DNA of 64,000 nucleotides from Actinacidiphila guanduensis (GCF_900103985.1 NZ_FNIE01000011.1:248001-312000); one strand, 5' to 3'. Numbered from the stretch's first letter, positions 9,072 to 17,737 are shown. Notes: generated by a model not told the origin, from the sequence alone. Made by a program: numbers and translations.

Positions 9072-9236
9072 ATGACGACGCAGCCGACGCACCTGCTCGC
9101 GGAGAGGTCCGGACACGGTCCGGCCCGCGACGGCGCCTGCGTGCCGGCGAGCGCTCCCGCCGCTTCGCCGCTGCTCACCCAGCGCCGCGTCATCGACTTC
9201 GGCTTCGGCACCTCCGCCGGCTGTCGCCGCGGCTGA
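9072..9236 (+). CDS. Putative cysteine-sensing leader peptide
   Basis: Short ORF whose C-terminus reads LLTQRRVIDFGFGTSAGCRRG, closely resembling the small actinobacterial leader peptides found upstream of cysteine and sulfonate genes, which end in a Cys followed by Arg residues. From the ATG at 9072 it is 54 residues, longer than the usual 25-35; an in-frame GTG at 9141 would give 31 residues but has no visible ribosome binding site. It lies upstream of the organosulfur operon and just before a GC-rich hairpin (9246-9283). In other actinobacteria, ribosome stalling at the Cys codons of such ORFs under cysteine shortage raises expression of downstream sulfur genes; here that mechanism is inferred. 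Confidence 0.6.
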   Translation: MTTQPTHLLAERSGHGPARDGACVPASAPAASPLLTQRRVIDFGFGTSAGCRRG

Positions 9237-9245
9237 TCCCCGCGG

Positions 9246-9283
9246 CCCGCGCGCCCGCCCGTCCGGCGGCCGCCCCGCGCGGG
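9246..9283 (+). terminator. GC-rich hairpin after the leader peptide (attenuator candidate)
   Basis: CCCGCGCG (9246-9253) pairs with CGCGCGGG (9276-9283), with an inner GGCGGCCGCC self-complementary block. It begins 10 bases after the leader stop codon. It lacks a U-run, so it may act as an attenuator or a structure controlling downstream translation. The rest of the 278-bp gap to the next start is GC-rich and shows no gene. Confidence 0.4.
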
Positions 9284-9514
9284 TGAACCCGTAGGGCCCC
9301 GAGCCCGCTCTCTCCCGTCTCCCGACGCTTTCGACGGCCCCGTCCAGCCGGGCCCCGCCGAGCCGCGCCACCGTGCCCCGGGCCCCCGCGGCCGCGCCCC
9401 GCCCCCGGCGGTGTGCCGCGGCGGCAGCCCCGGGCCGCCCGCACCCGTACCGGCACGCCGACGCCCGCGAGGGCACCCGCCGCCCGGCGGCCACGAGGAT
9501 TCCGAGGACCCGCC

Positions 9515-10489
9515 ATGACTTCCGCCAGCACCGCCCCCGCCGCCGCGACATGGGACGCCCCACCGCAGTTCGACCCGCGCGGCACCGTCCTGCTGCTGCC
9601 CGGCCGCGGCGAGGACCCGCGGCTGTACGAGCGCTTCGGCGCGCGGATCGCCGCGGACGCCTACCGGGTGACGGTCCTGCCCGACCCGAGCCGCCATGCC
9701 GAGGAGACCGCGCGGCAGTTGAAGGAGGCGCTGGCCGGCCCGGACGGCAAGGGCCCGGCCCGCCCGGTCGTCCTCGCGGGCTCCGACGCGGGCGCCCTGT
9801 TCGCGGTGGCCCTGGTCGCCACGGGCGAGGTCGAGGTGGACGCCCTGCTCCTGGCGGGCCTGCCGACAAGGCAGCCGGACGGGACCGCGGCCCCGGCTGC
9901 CGACAAGACAGCGCAGGCAGCGGCAGGGGCGGTCCCGGCGGCTGATGGCCAGGGGGCGCAGTCCGCGGCCGACGGCAGGACGTCCGTGGCGTCCGCGAGC
10001 GGCACGGCCCAGCCCGCCGGCACCGGTGCCGCCACCAACGCCTCCTCGCCCGGCGACGCGGCCCGCGCCGACACCGCCGCGTCCACCGGCTCCGAGGCCC
10101 CCGACCCCGGCTGGTCCGAAGAACTCGGTGCGCGGACCGCCTGCCCCACTCACCAGGGGCGCCTGGCCGACACCGCGCGGCTGGCCCGCGGCGCCCTCTA
10201 CACCCCGCTGCCCCAGGAGTGGTTCGAGCGCGCCGACCTCGCGGCCGTCACCGTGCCCGTGCTCGGGCTGCACGGCGCCGCCGACCCCGTCAGCCCGCCG
10301 GCCGAGGCCCGCGCCGCCTACGCCAGGGCGCCGCGCGCCGAGCTGGTCACCCTGGCCGACGGGCGGCACGACTCCTTCAACGACATCTCGCACCGCACCG
10401 CCGCCGCCACCGTCGTGCTGTTCCTGGAGCGGCTGCGCGCGGGCGCGGACCTGGCGCCGATCGCGGTCCGCGAGGAGCTGCACCCGTGA
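9515..10489 (+). CDS. Alpha/beta hydrolase of the organosulfur operon
   Basis: A 324-residue alpha/beta-hydrolase-fold protein. The nucleophile elbow is AGSDAG (Ser90), with a late GLHGAADPVSPP carrying an Asp and LADGRHDSFNDISH carrying the His. Between strand 6 and the cap (about residues 118-200) there is a long Ala/Thr/Ser/Gly-rich low-complexity insert that interrupts the fold. The start is ATG at 9515 after GAGGACCCGCC. Its stop overlaps the GTG start of the next gene (GTGA), so it is co-translated with the sulfurtransferase fusion. Substrate unknown; the context suggests a role with organosulfur substrates or their acyl/ester conjugates. Confidence 0.8.
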   Translation: MTSASTAPAAATWDAPPQFDPRGTVLLLPGRGEDPRLYERFGARIAADAYRVTVLPDPSRHAEETARQLKEALAGPDGKGPARPVVLAGSDAGALFAVALVATGEVEVDALLLAGLPTRQPDGTAAPAADKTAQAAAGAVPAADGQGAQSAADGRTSVASASGTAQPAGTGAATNASSPGDAARADTAASTGSEAPDPGWSEELGARTACPTHQGRLADTARLARGALYTPLPQEWFERADLAAVTVPVLGLHGAADPVSPPAEARAAYARAPRAELVTLADGRHDSFNDISHRTAAATVVLFLERLRAGADLAPIAVREELHP

Positions 10490-12387
10490 CCGCCCGGGCC
10501 GGCACCCGCTACGTCGTGATCGGCGCGGGCGCGGTCGGCGTGGTGCTCGCCGAGGGCCTGCACCGCGGCGGCGCGGAGGTGCTGCTGGTCGCGCGCGGCG
10601 GCCAGTTGGCCGCGCTGCGGGCCGGCCGGCTGCGGCTGCTGCGCCCGGACGGCCCGGTCGAGGTCGCCGTCCCGTACGCGGCCGGGCCGCAGGAGGTCGA
10701 ACTCACCGGCCGCGACGTGCTGGTGCTCGCGGTCAAGACGCAGGACGCCGAGCAGGCCCTCGCCGAGTGGGCGTGGCGGCCGGTGCGGCGCGGGGACGGC
10801 CGGACGGCGCCCGCCGCCCGCGTCCTGCCGGTGGTGACCCTGCAGAACGGGCTGGAGGCCGAGCGGGCGGCGCTGCGCCGCTTCGCCACGGTGCTGGCCG
10901 CCTCGATCCGGGTGCCCGCGGTGTACGTCGAGGACGGCGTGGTGCTCTCGCCCGCGGTGCCGTTCCCCGCGGCGCTGTGGATCGGCCGCCACCCGTCCGG
11001 CGCCGACCACCCGGCGCTGGACCGGCTCGCCGCCGACCTGCGGGCGGGCTCCTTCGCGGTGCAGGTCACCGCCGGCATCACCGGCTGGAAGGCGGCGAAG
11101 CTGGTCGGGAACGCGCGCAACGTGCTGGGCGCCCTCTACCGGCCGAGCGCGCTGCGCGACCACGTCGGCGAACTCCTCGCCGACGAGGCCCGCTCCGTGC
11201 TCACCGCCGCCGGGCTCGCGCCCGTGGACGAGCAGGCCGACAGCACCCTCGACCTGTCCCGGCTCGTGATCGGCGACATCCCCGGCCACCCGTATCCCGG
11301 CAACTCCACCTGGCAGAGCCTGGCCCGGGCCGGGTCGCTGGAGGCGGACTTCCTCGGCGGGGAGATCGTGCTGCAGGCCCGGCTGACCGGCGCCGCCGCG
11401 CCGCTCAACCAGGCCCTGCTGGAACGCGTCCGGCGGGCCGCCGGCGAGGGCACCGCGCCCGGCTCGCTCGGCGACGCGGACCTTGCCGCGACCGTGCCCG
11501 GGCTGCGCCCGCCGGTGCTGGTGGACGCGGCCGCGCTGGCCGCCGAACTCGCGGGCGAGCGGCCGCCGTTGCTGCTCGACGTGCGGTGGGCGCTGGGCGA
11601 CCCGCACGGCCGCGACCACTACCGGCGGGGGCACATCCCCACCGCCCGCTACGTGGACCTGGACACCGAACTGGCCGCGCCCCCGAACCCTTCCGGCGGC
11701 CGCCACCCCCTGCCGGACATCGAGGCCCTGCAACGCAGCGCCCGCGCCTGGGGGGTGACGGCGTCACGGCCGGTCGTGGTGTACGACGACGCGGGCGGCC
11801 TGGCCGCGGCCCGCGCCTGGTGGCTGCTGCGCTGGGCCGGAGTGGCCGACGTACGCCTCCTGGACGGCGCGTTCGGCGCGTGGAAGGCGGCGGGCGGGGC
11901 GGTGGCCGCGGGCGAGGAGGGGGCGGCGGAGCCGGGCGACATCGTGCTGAGCCCGGGCCACCTGCCGGTGATCGACGCCGCACGGGCGGCCCGGCTGCCG
12001 CGGCACGGCGTCCTCCTGGACGCCCGCGCGGCCGAGCGCTACCGCGGGGAGAGCGAGCCGGTGGACCCCAGGGCCGGCCACATCCCCGGCGCTCTGAGCG
12101 CGCCCACGGCCGGCAACCTGACCGCGGACGGGCGCTTCCGCGCACCCGACGCGGCCCGCAAGCGCTTCGCGGAACTCGGCGCCACCGCCGGCACCCGGGT
12201 CGGCGTCTACTGCGGCTCCGGCGTGACCGCCGCCCACCAGGTCGCCGCGCTCGCGGCGGCCGGGATCGACGCGGCCCTCTTCCCCGGCTCGTGGTCGGCC
12301 TGGTCGGCGGACCCGCACCGCCCGGTGGCCACCGGCCCGGCGCCGGGCGCACCCGTAACCGGAGGGGAGAGCGATGAGCACCAGTGA
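10486..12387 (+). CDS. Ketopantoate-reductase-like / double rhodanese fusion protein
   Basis: One uninterrupted 633-residue reading frame joins two families. Residues 1 to about 335 are a PanE/ApbA-type dehydrogenase: NADP motif VVIGAGAVG, LVLAVKTQD, LPVVTLQNGLEAE, and GWKAAKLVGNARNVLGAL with the family Lys and Asn. Residues about 345-625 are two rhodanese domains as in thiosulfate/3-mercaptopyruvate sulfurtransferases: LLLDVRWALGD with GHIPTARYVDLD in the first, and LLDARAAERYRGE, AGHIPGA and the persulfide loop CGSGVTA with Cys576 in the second. GTG start overlaps the hydrolase stop, and its end overlaps the permease by 14 bp. It probably handles sulfane sulfur from imported organosulfur compounds; what the reductase half reduces is unknown. 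Confidence 0.9.
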   Translation: MTARAGTRYVVIGAGAVGVVLAEGLHRGGAEVLLVARGGQLAALRAGRLRLLRPDGPVEVAVPYAAGPQEVELTGRDVLVLAVKTQDAEQALAEWAWRPVRRGDGRTAPAARVLPVVTLQNGLEAERAALRRFATVLAASIRVPAVYVEDGVVLSPAVPFPAALWIGRHPSGADHPALDRLAADLRAGSFAVQVTAGITGWKAAKLVGNARNVLGALYRPSALRDHVGELLADEARSVLTAAGLAPVDEQADSTLDLSRLVIGDIPGHPYPGNSTWQSLARAGSLEADFLGGEIVLQARLTGAAAPLNQALLERVRRAAGEGTAPGSLGDADLAATVPGLRPPVLVDAAALAAELAGERPPLLLDVRWALGDPHGRDHYRRGHIPTARYVDLDTELAAPPNPSGGRHPLPDIEALQRSARAWGVTASRPVVVYDDAGGLAAARAWWLLRWAGVADVRLLDGAFGAWKAAGGAVAAGEEGAAEPGDIVLSPGHLPVIDAARAARLPRHGVLLDARAAERYRGESEPVDPRAGHIPGALSAPTAGNLTADGRFRAPDAARKRFAELGATAGTRVGVYCGSGVTAAHQVAALAAAGIDAALFPGSWSAWSADPHRPVATGPAPGAPVTGGESDEHQ

Positions 12388-13312
12388 GATGTCCCGGCCG
12401 CCGGGACCCGTGCCACCGGTGCCGCCCGGTGCCGCGGCCGGCCCGGCACCGGCGGGCGAGGAGCCGCCGATCCGCGCTGCCGCGGGCACGGCGCTCGCGG
12501 CGGGCGGCGGGGTGGAGACGATCCGCCCGGCGCACGAGCGCCGCGGGCGGCAGGTGCCGCGCCCGCTGCGGCGGGCCGCGGGCCCCGTCACGGCCCTGCT
12601 GCTGTGGTGGCTGCTCAGCGCGACCGGCGTGCTCTCCCCCGACACGCTCGCCTCCCCGGTGCGCGTGTTCCACAAGGGCTGGGACCTGGCCGCCGACGGC
12701 CAACTCGGCTCCGCGATATGGGCCTCGACCCAGCGCGTGGTGGAGGGCTTCCTGATCGGCGCGGTGGCCGGCACGTCGCTGGCGCTGCTCGCGGGCCTGT
12801 TCCGGCTCGGCGAGGACCTGATCGACTCCACCGTCGGCATGCTGCGGGCGCTGCCCTGGGTGGGCCTGATCCCGCTGTTCATCGTGTGGTTCGGCATCGA
12901 CGAGAAGCCGAAGATCGCCCTGGTGGTGATCGCGGTGACCTTCCCGCTCTACTTCAACATCTACGCCGGCATCCGCGGTGTGGACCCCCACCTGGTCGAG
13001 GCCGGAACGGTGCTGGGCCTGGGCCGGTGGGGGCAGATCCGGCACATCGTGCTGCCGGGGGCGCTGCCCGGCGCCCTGGTCGGCCTGCGCTACGCCCTCG
13101 GCAGCGCCTGGCTCGCCCTGGTCTTCGCCGAGCAGATCAACGCCAGCAACGGCATCGGCTACCTGATGAACAACGCCGAGCAGTTCTTCCAGACCGACGT
13201 GATCGTGGTCTGCCTGGTGGTCTACGCCGTGCTCGGCCTGGTCAGCGACCTGATCGTCCGGCTCTGCACCACGTACCTGCTGTCCTGGCGCGCATCCTTC
13301 GACGGAGCATGA
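12374..13312 (+). CDS. Sulfonate/nitrate/taurine-type ABC permease (SsuC-like)
   Basis: Inner-membrane channel subunit of 312 residues, BPD_transp_1 family, with about six membrane segments after a proline-rich cytoplasmic N-terminus of some 55 residues. The EAA loop is visible as EAGTVLGLGRWGQIRHIVLPGALPGALVG. ATG at 12374 follows GGAGGGGAGAGCG. It partners with the ATPase that starts in its stop codon and with one or both binding proteins downstream. Sulfonate specificity is inferred from the flavin monooxygenase and leader peptide in the same operon. Confidence 0.92.
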   Translation: MSTSEMSRPPGPVPPVPPGAAAGPAPAGEEPPIRAAAGTALAAGGGVETIRPAHERRGRQVPRPLRRAAGPVTALLLWWLLSATGVLSPDTLASPVRVFHKGWDLAADGQLGSAIWASTQRVVEGFLIGAVAGTSLALLAGLFRLGEDLIDSTVGMLRALPWVGLIPLFIVWFGIDEKPKIALVVIAVTFPLYFNIYAGIRGVDPHLVEAGTVLGLGRWGQIRHIVLPGALPGALVGLRYALGSAWLALVFAEQINASNGIGYLMNNAEQFFQTDVIVVCLVVYAVLGLVSDLIVRLCTTYLLSWRASFDGA

Positions 13313-14235
13313 CGATGACCGAACCCACGGCGCCCGCGCGGTCGCAGAAGGCCGCGAGCCGGGCCCCGGAAAGCCCCGGCACCCCCGCCACCACCCCCGG
13401 GCCCGTCGGCCCGCCCGGCCCCGGCCTCACCGAGGCCACCGGGAACGACCAGTCCCCCGACACCTCCGTACGGGTGCGCGGCCTGGTGCGCGCCTTCGGG
13501 GCGCGCCGGGTGATCGACGGGCTCGACCTGGACATCCGCCCCGGCGAGTTCGTCGCCCTCCTCGGCCACAGCGGTTGCGGCAAGAGCACCCTGCTGCGGG
13601 TCCTGGCCGGGCTCGACCGCGACATCGAGGGCACCGTCACGGTGCCGCGGCGCCGGGCGGTGGCCTTCCAGGCGCCCCGGCTGCTGCCGTGGAAGCGGGT
13701 GTGGCGCAACGTCGTCCTCGGGCTGCCGGGACGGGCCGACCGCGCGCTCGCCGAACGCTACCTCGCCGAGGTCGGGCTGTCCGCGCGCGCCTCGGTGTGG
13801 CCCAAGACGCTCTCCGGCGGCGAGGCGCAGCGCGTCTCGCTGGCCCGCGCGCTCGTCCGGCGGCCCGATCTGCTGCTGCTCGACGAGCCGTTCGGTGCCC
13901 TGGACGCCCTGACCCGCGCCAACGCCCAGCGTCTGGTGGGCGAGTTGTGGACGCGGCACAACTGCGGGGTCCTGCTGGTCACCCACGACGTGGAGGAGGC
14001 GGTGCTGCTCGCCGACCGCGTGCTCGTCATGCGCGACGGCGGCATCGCCCACGAGGCGGTGGTCGGCCTGCCCCGCCCGCGCGACATCGGCTCCCCGGAG
14101 TTCGTCGCCCTGCGTACCTCGCTGCTCGCCCGCCTCGGCGTCGGCGACGACGCCGAGGGCGCGGCCCCCGCGCCGGCTCCCCGGGGCGGGGCGGCGGAAG
14201 AAGACCCCCGCGTCCCCGAACCCGCCGACGCCTGA
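13309..14235 (+). CDS. Sulfonate-type ABC transporter ATPase (SsuB-like)
   Basis: ATPase subunit of 308 residues. After a Pro/Ala-rich lead of about 55 residues it shows Walker A GHSGCGKST, the Q-loop VAFQAPRLLPWKRV, the signature LSGGEAQRVSLARAL, Walker B LLLLDEPFGALD and the H-loop LLVTHDVEEA, the pattern of the NrtD/SsuB/TauB group. ATG at 13309 overlaps the permease stop (ATGA); a second ATG at 13315 is possible. Both ends carry low-complexity tails. The 206 bp that follow are pyrimidine-rich and hold no gene. Confidence 0.93.
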   Translation: MTMTEPTAPARSQKAASRAPESPGTPATTPGPVGPPGPGLTEATGNDQSPDTSVRVRGLVRAFGARRVIDGLDLDIRPGEFVALLGHSGCGKSTLLRVLAGLDRDIEGTVTVPRRRAVAFQAPRLLPWKRVWRNVVLGLPGRADRALAERYLAEVGLSARASVWPKTLSGGEAQRVSLARALVRRPDLLLLDEPFGALDALTRANAQRLVGELWTRHNCGVLLVTHDVEEAVLLADRVLVMRDGGIAHEAVVGLPRPRDIGSPEFVALRTSLLARLGVGDDAEGAAPAPAPRGGAAEEDPRVPEPADA

Positions 14236-14441
14236 CCACCTCCCCCACCACACCCGCCGCGCCCCCGACTCCCGCCCCCACCTCTGCCGAACCGGTGCGA
14301 ACCACCGCCCGATCCACCCCATCTCCCGCACCCAACACCCCCACTCCCCCGGCACTTCACGGTGGCCACCCGCAACGGCCGCCGGACACACCCCCACTCG
14401 CCTGCCCACCAGCCCCCGCACCGCCGACTCCGAGGACAGCC

Positions 14442-15557
14442 ATGCCCCGCACCCTCCCGCGGCTCGCCGCCGCACTCTCCGCCGCCCTCGCGCTCGGCCT
14501 CGTGCTGGCCGGCTGCGGCAGCTCCACGAAGTCCGCAGGCACGGCGGACCGCGCGGACCCGGCCGCGGCGCCCGCCGCCTCCGGCGGGCCCGACCTGTCC
14601 GGGGTGACCCTGACGCTGGGCGACCAGGCGAACGGGCTGCAGACCCTGCTGGACGCCGCGGGCACCCTCAAGGGGGCGCCGTACAAGGTGAAGTGGGCCG
14701 AGTTCCAGGGCGCGGCCCCGCTCTTCCAGGCGATGCAGAGCGGCCAGGTCGACACCGGCACCGCCGCCGACCTGCCGACGCTCCAGGCGATCAGCGGCGG
14801 CCTGAAGATCAAGCTGGTGGCCGCCGCCACCTCCGACGGCTCCGGCACCGCGGTGATCACCCGCCCCGGCTCGCCCGTGCACTCGGTGGCCGACTTGAAG
14901 GGCAGGACCGTCGTGGTCTCCTCGGCCAAGGGCTCCATCGCCGAGTACCTGCTGGCCAAGGCCCTCACCGACGCGGGGCTGACGTACTCCGACGTCCACG
15001 TGCAGTACCTGCTGCCGACCGCCGCGCAGGCCGCGTTCAACGCCGGGAAGATCCAGACCTGGGCGACCTTCGGTATCTACCAGGACATCGCCATGCAGAA
15101 GGGCGCCCGGATCGTCGTCAACGGCCGCGACGGGCGCACCAGCGGCGTCGGTTTCCTGTCGGCCGCGCAGTCCTCGCTCGCCGACCCCGCCCGCAAGGCC
15201 GCCGTCGCCGACTTCCTCGACCGGCTGGCGCGGGCGTATCAATGGGCCGCCGCCCACCCCGCGCAGTTCGCCTCGGTGTTCGCCAAGAAGAACGGGGTGC
15301 CAGCCGACGTGGCCGCCACCGTCGTCTCCCAGGGCGCCCGCGCGCTGCAACCGGTCACCCCCGCCCTCGTCACCAAGGTGCAGGCCGTCTCCGACCTGAT
15401 GCACTCCATCGGGTCGCTGCCCACCGACGTGCAGGTGGCCGGCACCGTCGACACCTCCGCCTTCCCGCACGCCCCCGGCGGCGCGGCGCCGGGCACGACG
15501 TCCTCGGCCGCCGCGACCTCCGGAGCATCCGCGTCGCCCTCCTCCTCGGCCCAGTGA
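14442..15557 (+). CDS. Sulfonate-type ABC substrate-binding lipoprotein (SsuA-like), copy 1
   Basis: A 371-residue lipoprotein with signal peptide and lipobox LAGC (Cys25), then the NMT1/SsuA fold: GDQANGLQTLLDAAG, VKWAEFQGAAPLFQAMQSGQVDTGTA, VADLKGRTVVVSSAKGSIAEYLLAKAL, AFNAGKIQTWATFGIYQD. It captures the sulfonate outside the membrane and delivers it to the SsuC-like permease. A Ser/Ala/Thr-rich tail ends the protein. ATG at 14442 follows GAGGACAGCC. The monooxygenase gene begins 13 bp later. Confidence 0.92.
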   Translation: MPRTLPRLAAALSAALALGLVLAGCGSSTKSAGTADRADPAAAPAASGGPDLSGVTLTLGDQANGLQTLLDAAGTLKGAPYKVKWAEFQGAAPLFQAMQSGQVDTGTAADLPTLQAISGGLKIKLVAAATSDGSGTAVITRPGSPVHSVADLKGRTVVVSSAKGSIAEYLLAKALTDAGLTYSDVHVQYLLPTAAQAAFNAGKIQTWATFGIYQDIAMQKGARIVVNGRDGRTSGVGFLSAAQSSLADPARKAAVADFLDRLARAYQWAAAHPAQFASVFAKKNGVPADVAATVVSQGARALQPVTPALVTKVQAVSDLMHSIGSLPTDVQVAGTVDTSAFPHAPGGAAPGTTSSAAATSGASASPSSSAQ

Positions 15558-15570
15558 TCGGAGCCCTGCC

Positions 15571-16668
15571 ATGCCCGTCGAGTTCATCAGCGCCACCCAC
15601 ACCACCGATGCCACCGAGGCCACCGGGCCCGGCCGCCACTTCGGCTTCGACGTCGACTACACCCGCCGCTTCGTGCGGGCGCTGGACGACGGCGGCTTCG
15701 ACTGGACCCTGGTCGCCTACAGCTCCGCGAGTGCGGACGCCGAGCAGATCGCGCAGTTCGTGGTGAACAACTCCGAGCGGATCAAGCCGATGCTGGCCCA
15801 CCGGCCCGGCTTCGTCTTCCCCACCCGCGTCGCCAAGGCGCTGGCCACCCTGGACCGGATCGGCCGCGGCCGGCTCGGCGTGCACATCATCTCCGGCGGC
15901 AACGACACCGAACAGGCCCGCGAGGGCGACTACTTGACGAAGGCGCAGCGCTACGCCCGGTCCGAGGAGTTCATCACTGTCCTGCGCAAGGTGTGGACGG
16001 CGACCGGGCCGATCAGCCACGAGGGCGAGTTCTACCGCTTCGAGGACTTCGCCACCGAGATCCGCCCCTACCAGGACGCGATCCCGATCTCGGTGGGCGG
16101 CTCCTCGCCGGAGGCGTACCGGGTCGGCGGGCGGCAGGGCGACATCTTCGGGCTGTGGGGCGAGCCGCTGAAGGAGACCGCCGAGCAGATCGCCGCCGTC
16201 AACGCCGTCGCGGACGCCGCCGGGCGGCCGCGCCCGCGGATCTGGGTGTCCTTCCGGCCGATCGTGGCGTCCACCGACGAGCTGGCCTGGGAGAAGGCGC
16301 ACCGCATCCTCGCCCAGGTGCGGCAGACCGTCGCCGCCCGGCCGGCGGGCTCGCGCTACCCCAAGCCGGGCGACGGCCGCCCCGCCAACGTCGGTTCCCA
16401 GCGGCTCCTGGACGTCGCCGCCCGCGGCGAACTCCACGACCGCGCGCTGTGGACGCCGCTGGTCACCGCGACGAACGCGGCCGGCAGCTCCACGGCCCTG
16501 GTGGGCAGTTACGAGACCGTCGCCAAGGCGCTGCTGGACTACGTCGACATCGGCTGCGAACTGCTCTCCATCCGCGGCTACGACCCGCTCGCGGACGCCG
16601 TTGAGTACGCGCGGTACGTCCTGCCGCTGGTCCGCCAGGAACTCGCCCGTCGTCCGGTTGCCGCGTGA
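15571..16668 (+). CDS. Flavin-dependent alkanesulfonate monooxygenase (SsuD-like)
   Basis: FMNH2-dependent luciferase-like monooxygenase of 365 residues that would cleave the C-S bond of imported sulfonates to give sulfite and an aldehyde. Visible family motifs are GGFDWTLVAYSSASAD, KPMLAHRPGFVFPTRVAKALATLDRIGRGRLGVHIISGGNDTEQ split across this region, the core REGDYLTKAQRYARSEEF, and ISVGGSSPEAYRVGG. The order binding protein - monooxygenase - binding protein puts it inside the transport operon. Related enzymes act on dimethyl sulfone, methanesulfonate or alkanesulfonates; the exact substrate is not decided. No flavin reductase gene is adjacent. Confidence 0.9.
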   Translation: MPVEFISATHTTDATEATGPGRHFGFDVDYTRRFVRALDDGGFDWTLVAYSSASADAEQIAQFVVNNSERIKPMLAHRPGFVFPTRVAKALATLDRIGRGRLGVHIISGGNDTEQAREGDYLTKAQRYARSEEFITVLRKVWTATGPISHEGEFYRFEDFATEIRPYQDAIPISVGGSSPEAYRVGGRQGDIFGLWGEPLKETAEQIAAVNAVADAAGRPRPRIWVSFRPIVASTDELAWEKAHRILAQVRQTVAARPAGSRYPKPGDGRPANVGSQRLLDVAARGELHDRALWTPLVTATNAAGSSTALVGSYETVAKALLDYVDIGCELLSIRGYDPLADAVEYARYVLPLVRQELARRPVAA

Positions 16669-16690
16669 CGGCCTCGGCCAAGGAGGATTC

Positions 16691-17737
16691 GTGAGGTTTT
16701 CCAGCAGGTTCAAGGGGCGGCCGGTGGCGGCAGCGGCTCTCGCCTCGGCTCTGCTCGCACTCGCGGTCGGCTGCGGGAGCAGCGGCGGCGGCAAGGGCAC
16801 CGCGGACGCCGGGAACGCGGGGAAGGAGGCGGACGTCACCTTGCGGGTGGGCGAGACGGGATGGGGGTCCGTCCAGGCGCTGCTGAGGACGGCGGGCCTG
16901 GACCGCACCCCGTACACGGTGAAGTGGGCCGTCTTCCCCGGCGGCGACAAGCAGTTGCAGGCCCTGCAGGCGGGCGCGCTGGACGTGGCGGAGTCCAGCG
17001 ACATCCCGCCCGCCTTCGCCGCGGCCGCGACGGCCCCCAAGTGGCGGGTGGTCGCGGTGGCGCGGACGAACACGCTGCTGCAGGACGTCGTGGCGGGCAA
17101 GGGCTCCCGTGTGACGTCCATCGCCGGGCTGAAGGGCCGGAAGGTGGGGTACGTGCAGGCCACCACCGCGCAGTTCTTCCTGGACAAGCTGCTCCAGCAG
17201 GCGGGGCTGAAGTGGGGCGACATCCACGCGGTGCCCCTCACCCCCGAGGAGGGCGTGGCCGCGCTCGACAGCGGCTCGATCGACGCGCTGGCCACCTACG
17301 GCAACTCCGTGATCACCACAACGGCCCGGGGCGCCAAGGTGATCGGCTCGGGCGCGGACATCCTGTCGGGCAACTTCCCCTTCGAGGCGTCGCGGAAGGT
17401 GATCGCCGACCCGGCCCGCTCGGCCGCGCTGGTGGACCTGCTCGCCCGCATCGACAAGGCGTACGCGGTGGTGCGCGACGGCCGCGAGGCCGCGTACGCC
17501 AAGGCCGTCGCGGCCGCCACCCATCAGCCGCCCGCACAGGCGCTGCAGCAGTTCCGGGCCGGGGAGAAGCAGATCCCGAGCCAGGTGGTGCCGCCGGCGC
17601 GGGAGCAGATCGCCAAGGAGCAGGACGTGGCCGACACCTTCACCCAACTGGGCGTGCTGCCGAGCCGGGTGGACGTCTCCTCGTACTGGACCGACGCCCT
17701 GGCCGGGCAGTTGACGAAGGCGCTGGCGGCGTCATGA
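16691..17737 (+). CDS. Sulfonate-type ABC substrate-binding lipoprotein, copy 2
   Basis: A second binding protein of 348 residues with a lipobox ending AVGC (Cys28) and the same fold: VGETGWGSVQALLRTAG, VKWAVFPGGDKQLQALQAGALDVAESSDIPPAF, IAGLKGRKVGYVQATTAQFFLDKLLQQAG. It is only distantly similar to copy 1, so the two may accept different organosulfur compounds while sharing the single permease and ATPase. GTG at 16691 has a strong AAGGAGGATTC site 22 bp after the monooxygenase. Its stop overlaps the ATG of the next gene. Confidence 0.9.
   Translation: MRFSSRFKGRPVAAAALASALLALAVGCGSSGGGKGTADAGNAGKEADVTLRVGETGWGSVQALLRTAGLDRTPYTVKWAVFPGGDKQLQALQAGALDVAESSDIPPAFAAAATAPKWRVVAVARTNTLLQDVVAGKGSRVTSIAGLKGRKVGYVQATTAQFFLDKLLQQAGLKWGDIHAVPLTPEEGVAALDSGSIDALATYGNSVITTTARGAKVIGSGADILSGNFPFEASRKVIADPARSAALVDLLARIDKAYAVVRDGREAAYAKAVAAATHQPPAQALQQFRAGEKQIPSQVVPPAREQIAKEQDVADTFTQLGVLPSRVDVSSYWTDALAGQLTKALAAS

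Noticed and set aside
9051..9072. Upstream TTG start that would add two Cys codons to the leader peptide
   Set aside because: It lies inside the proposed -10 box and has no ribosome binding site, so the ATG at 9072 is preferred; noted because Cys codons would be relevant to attenuation.
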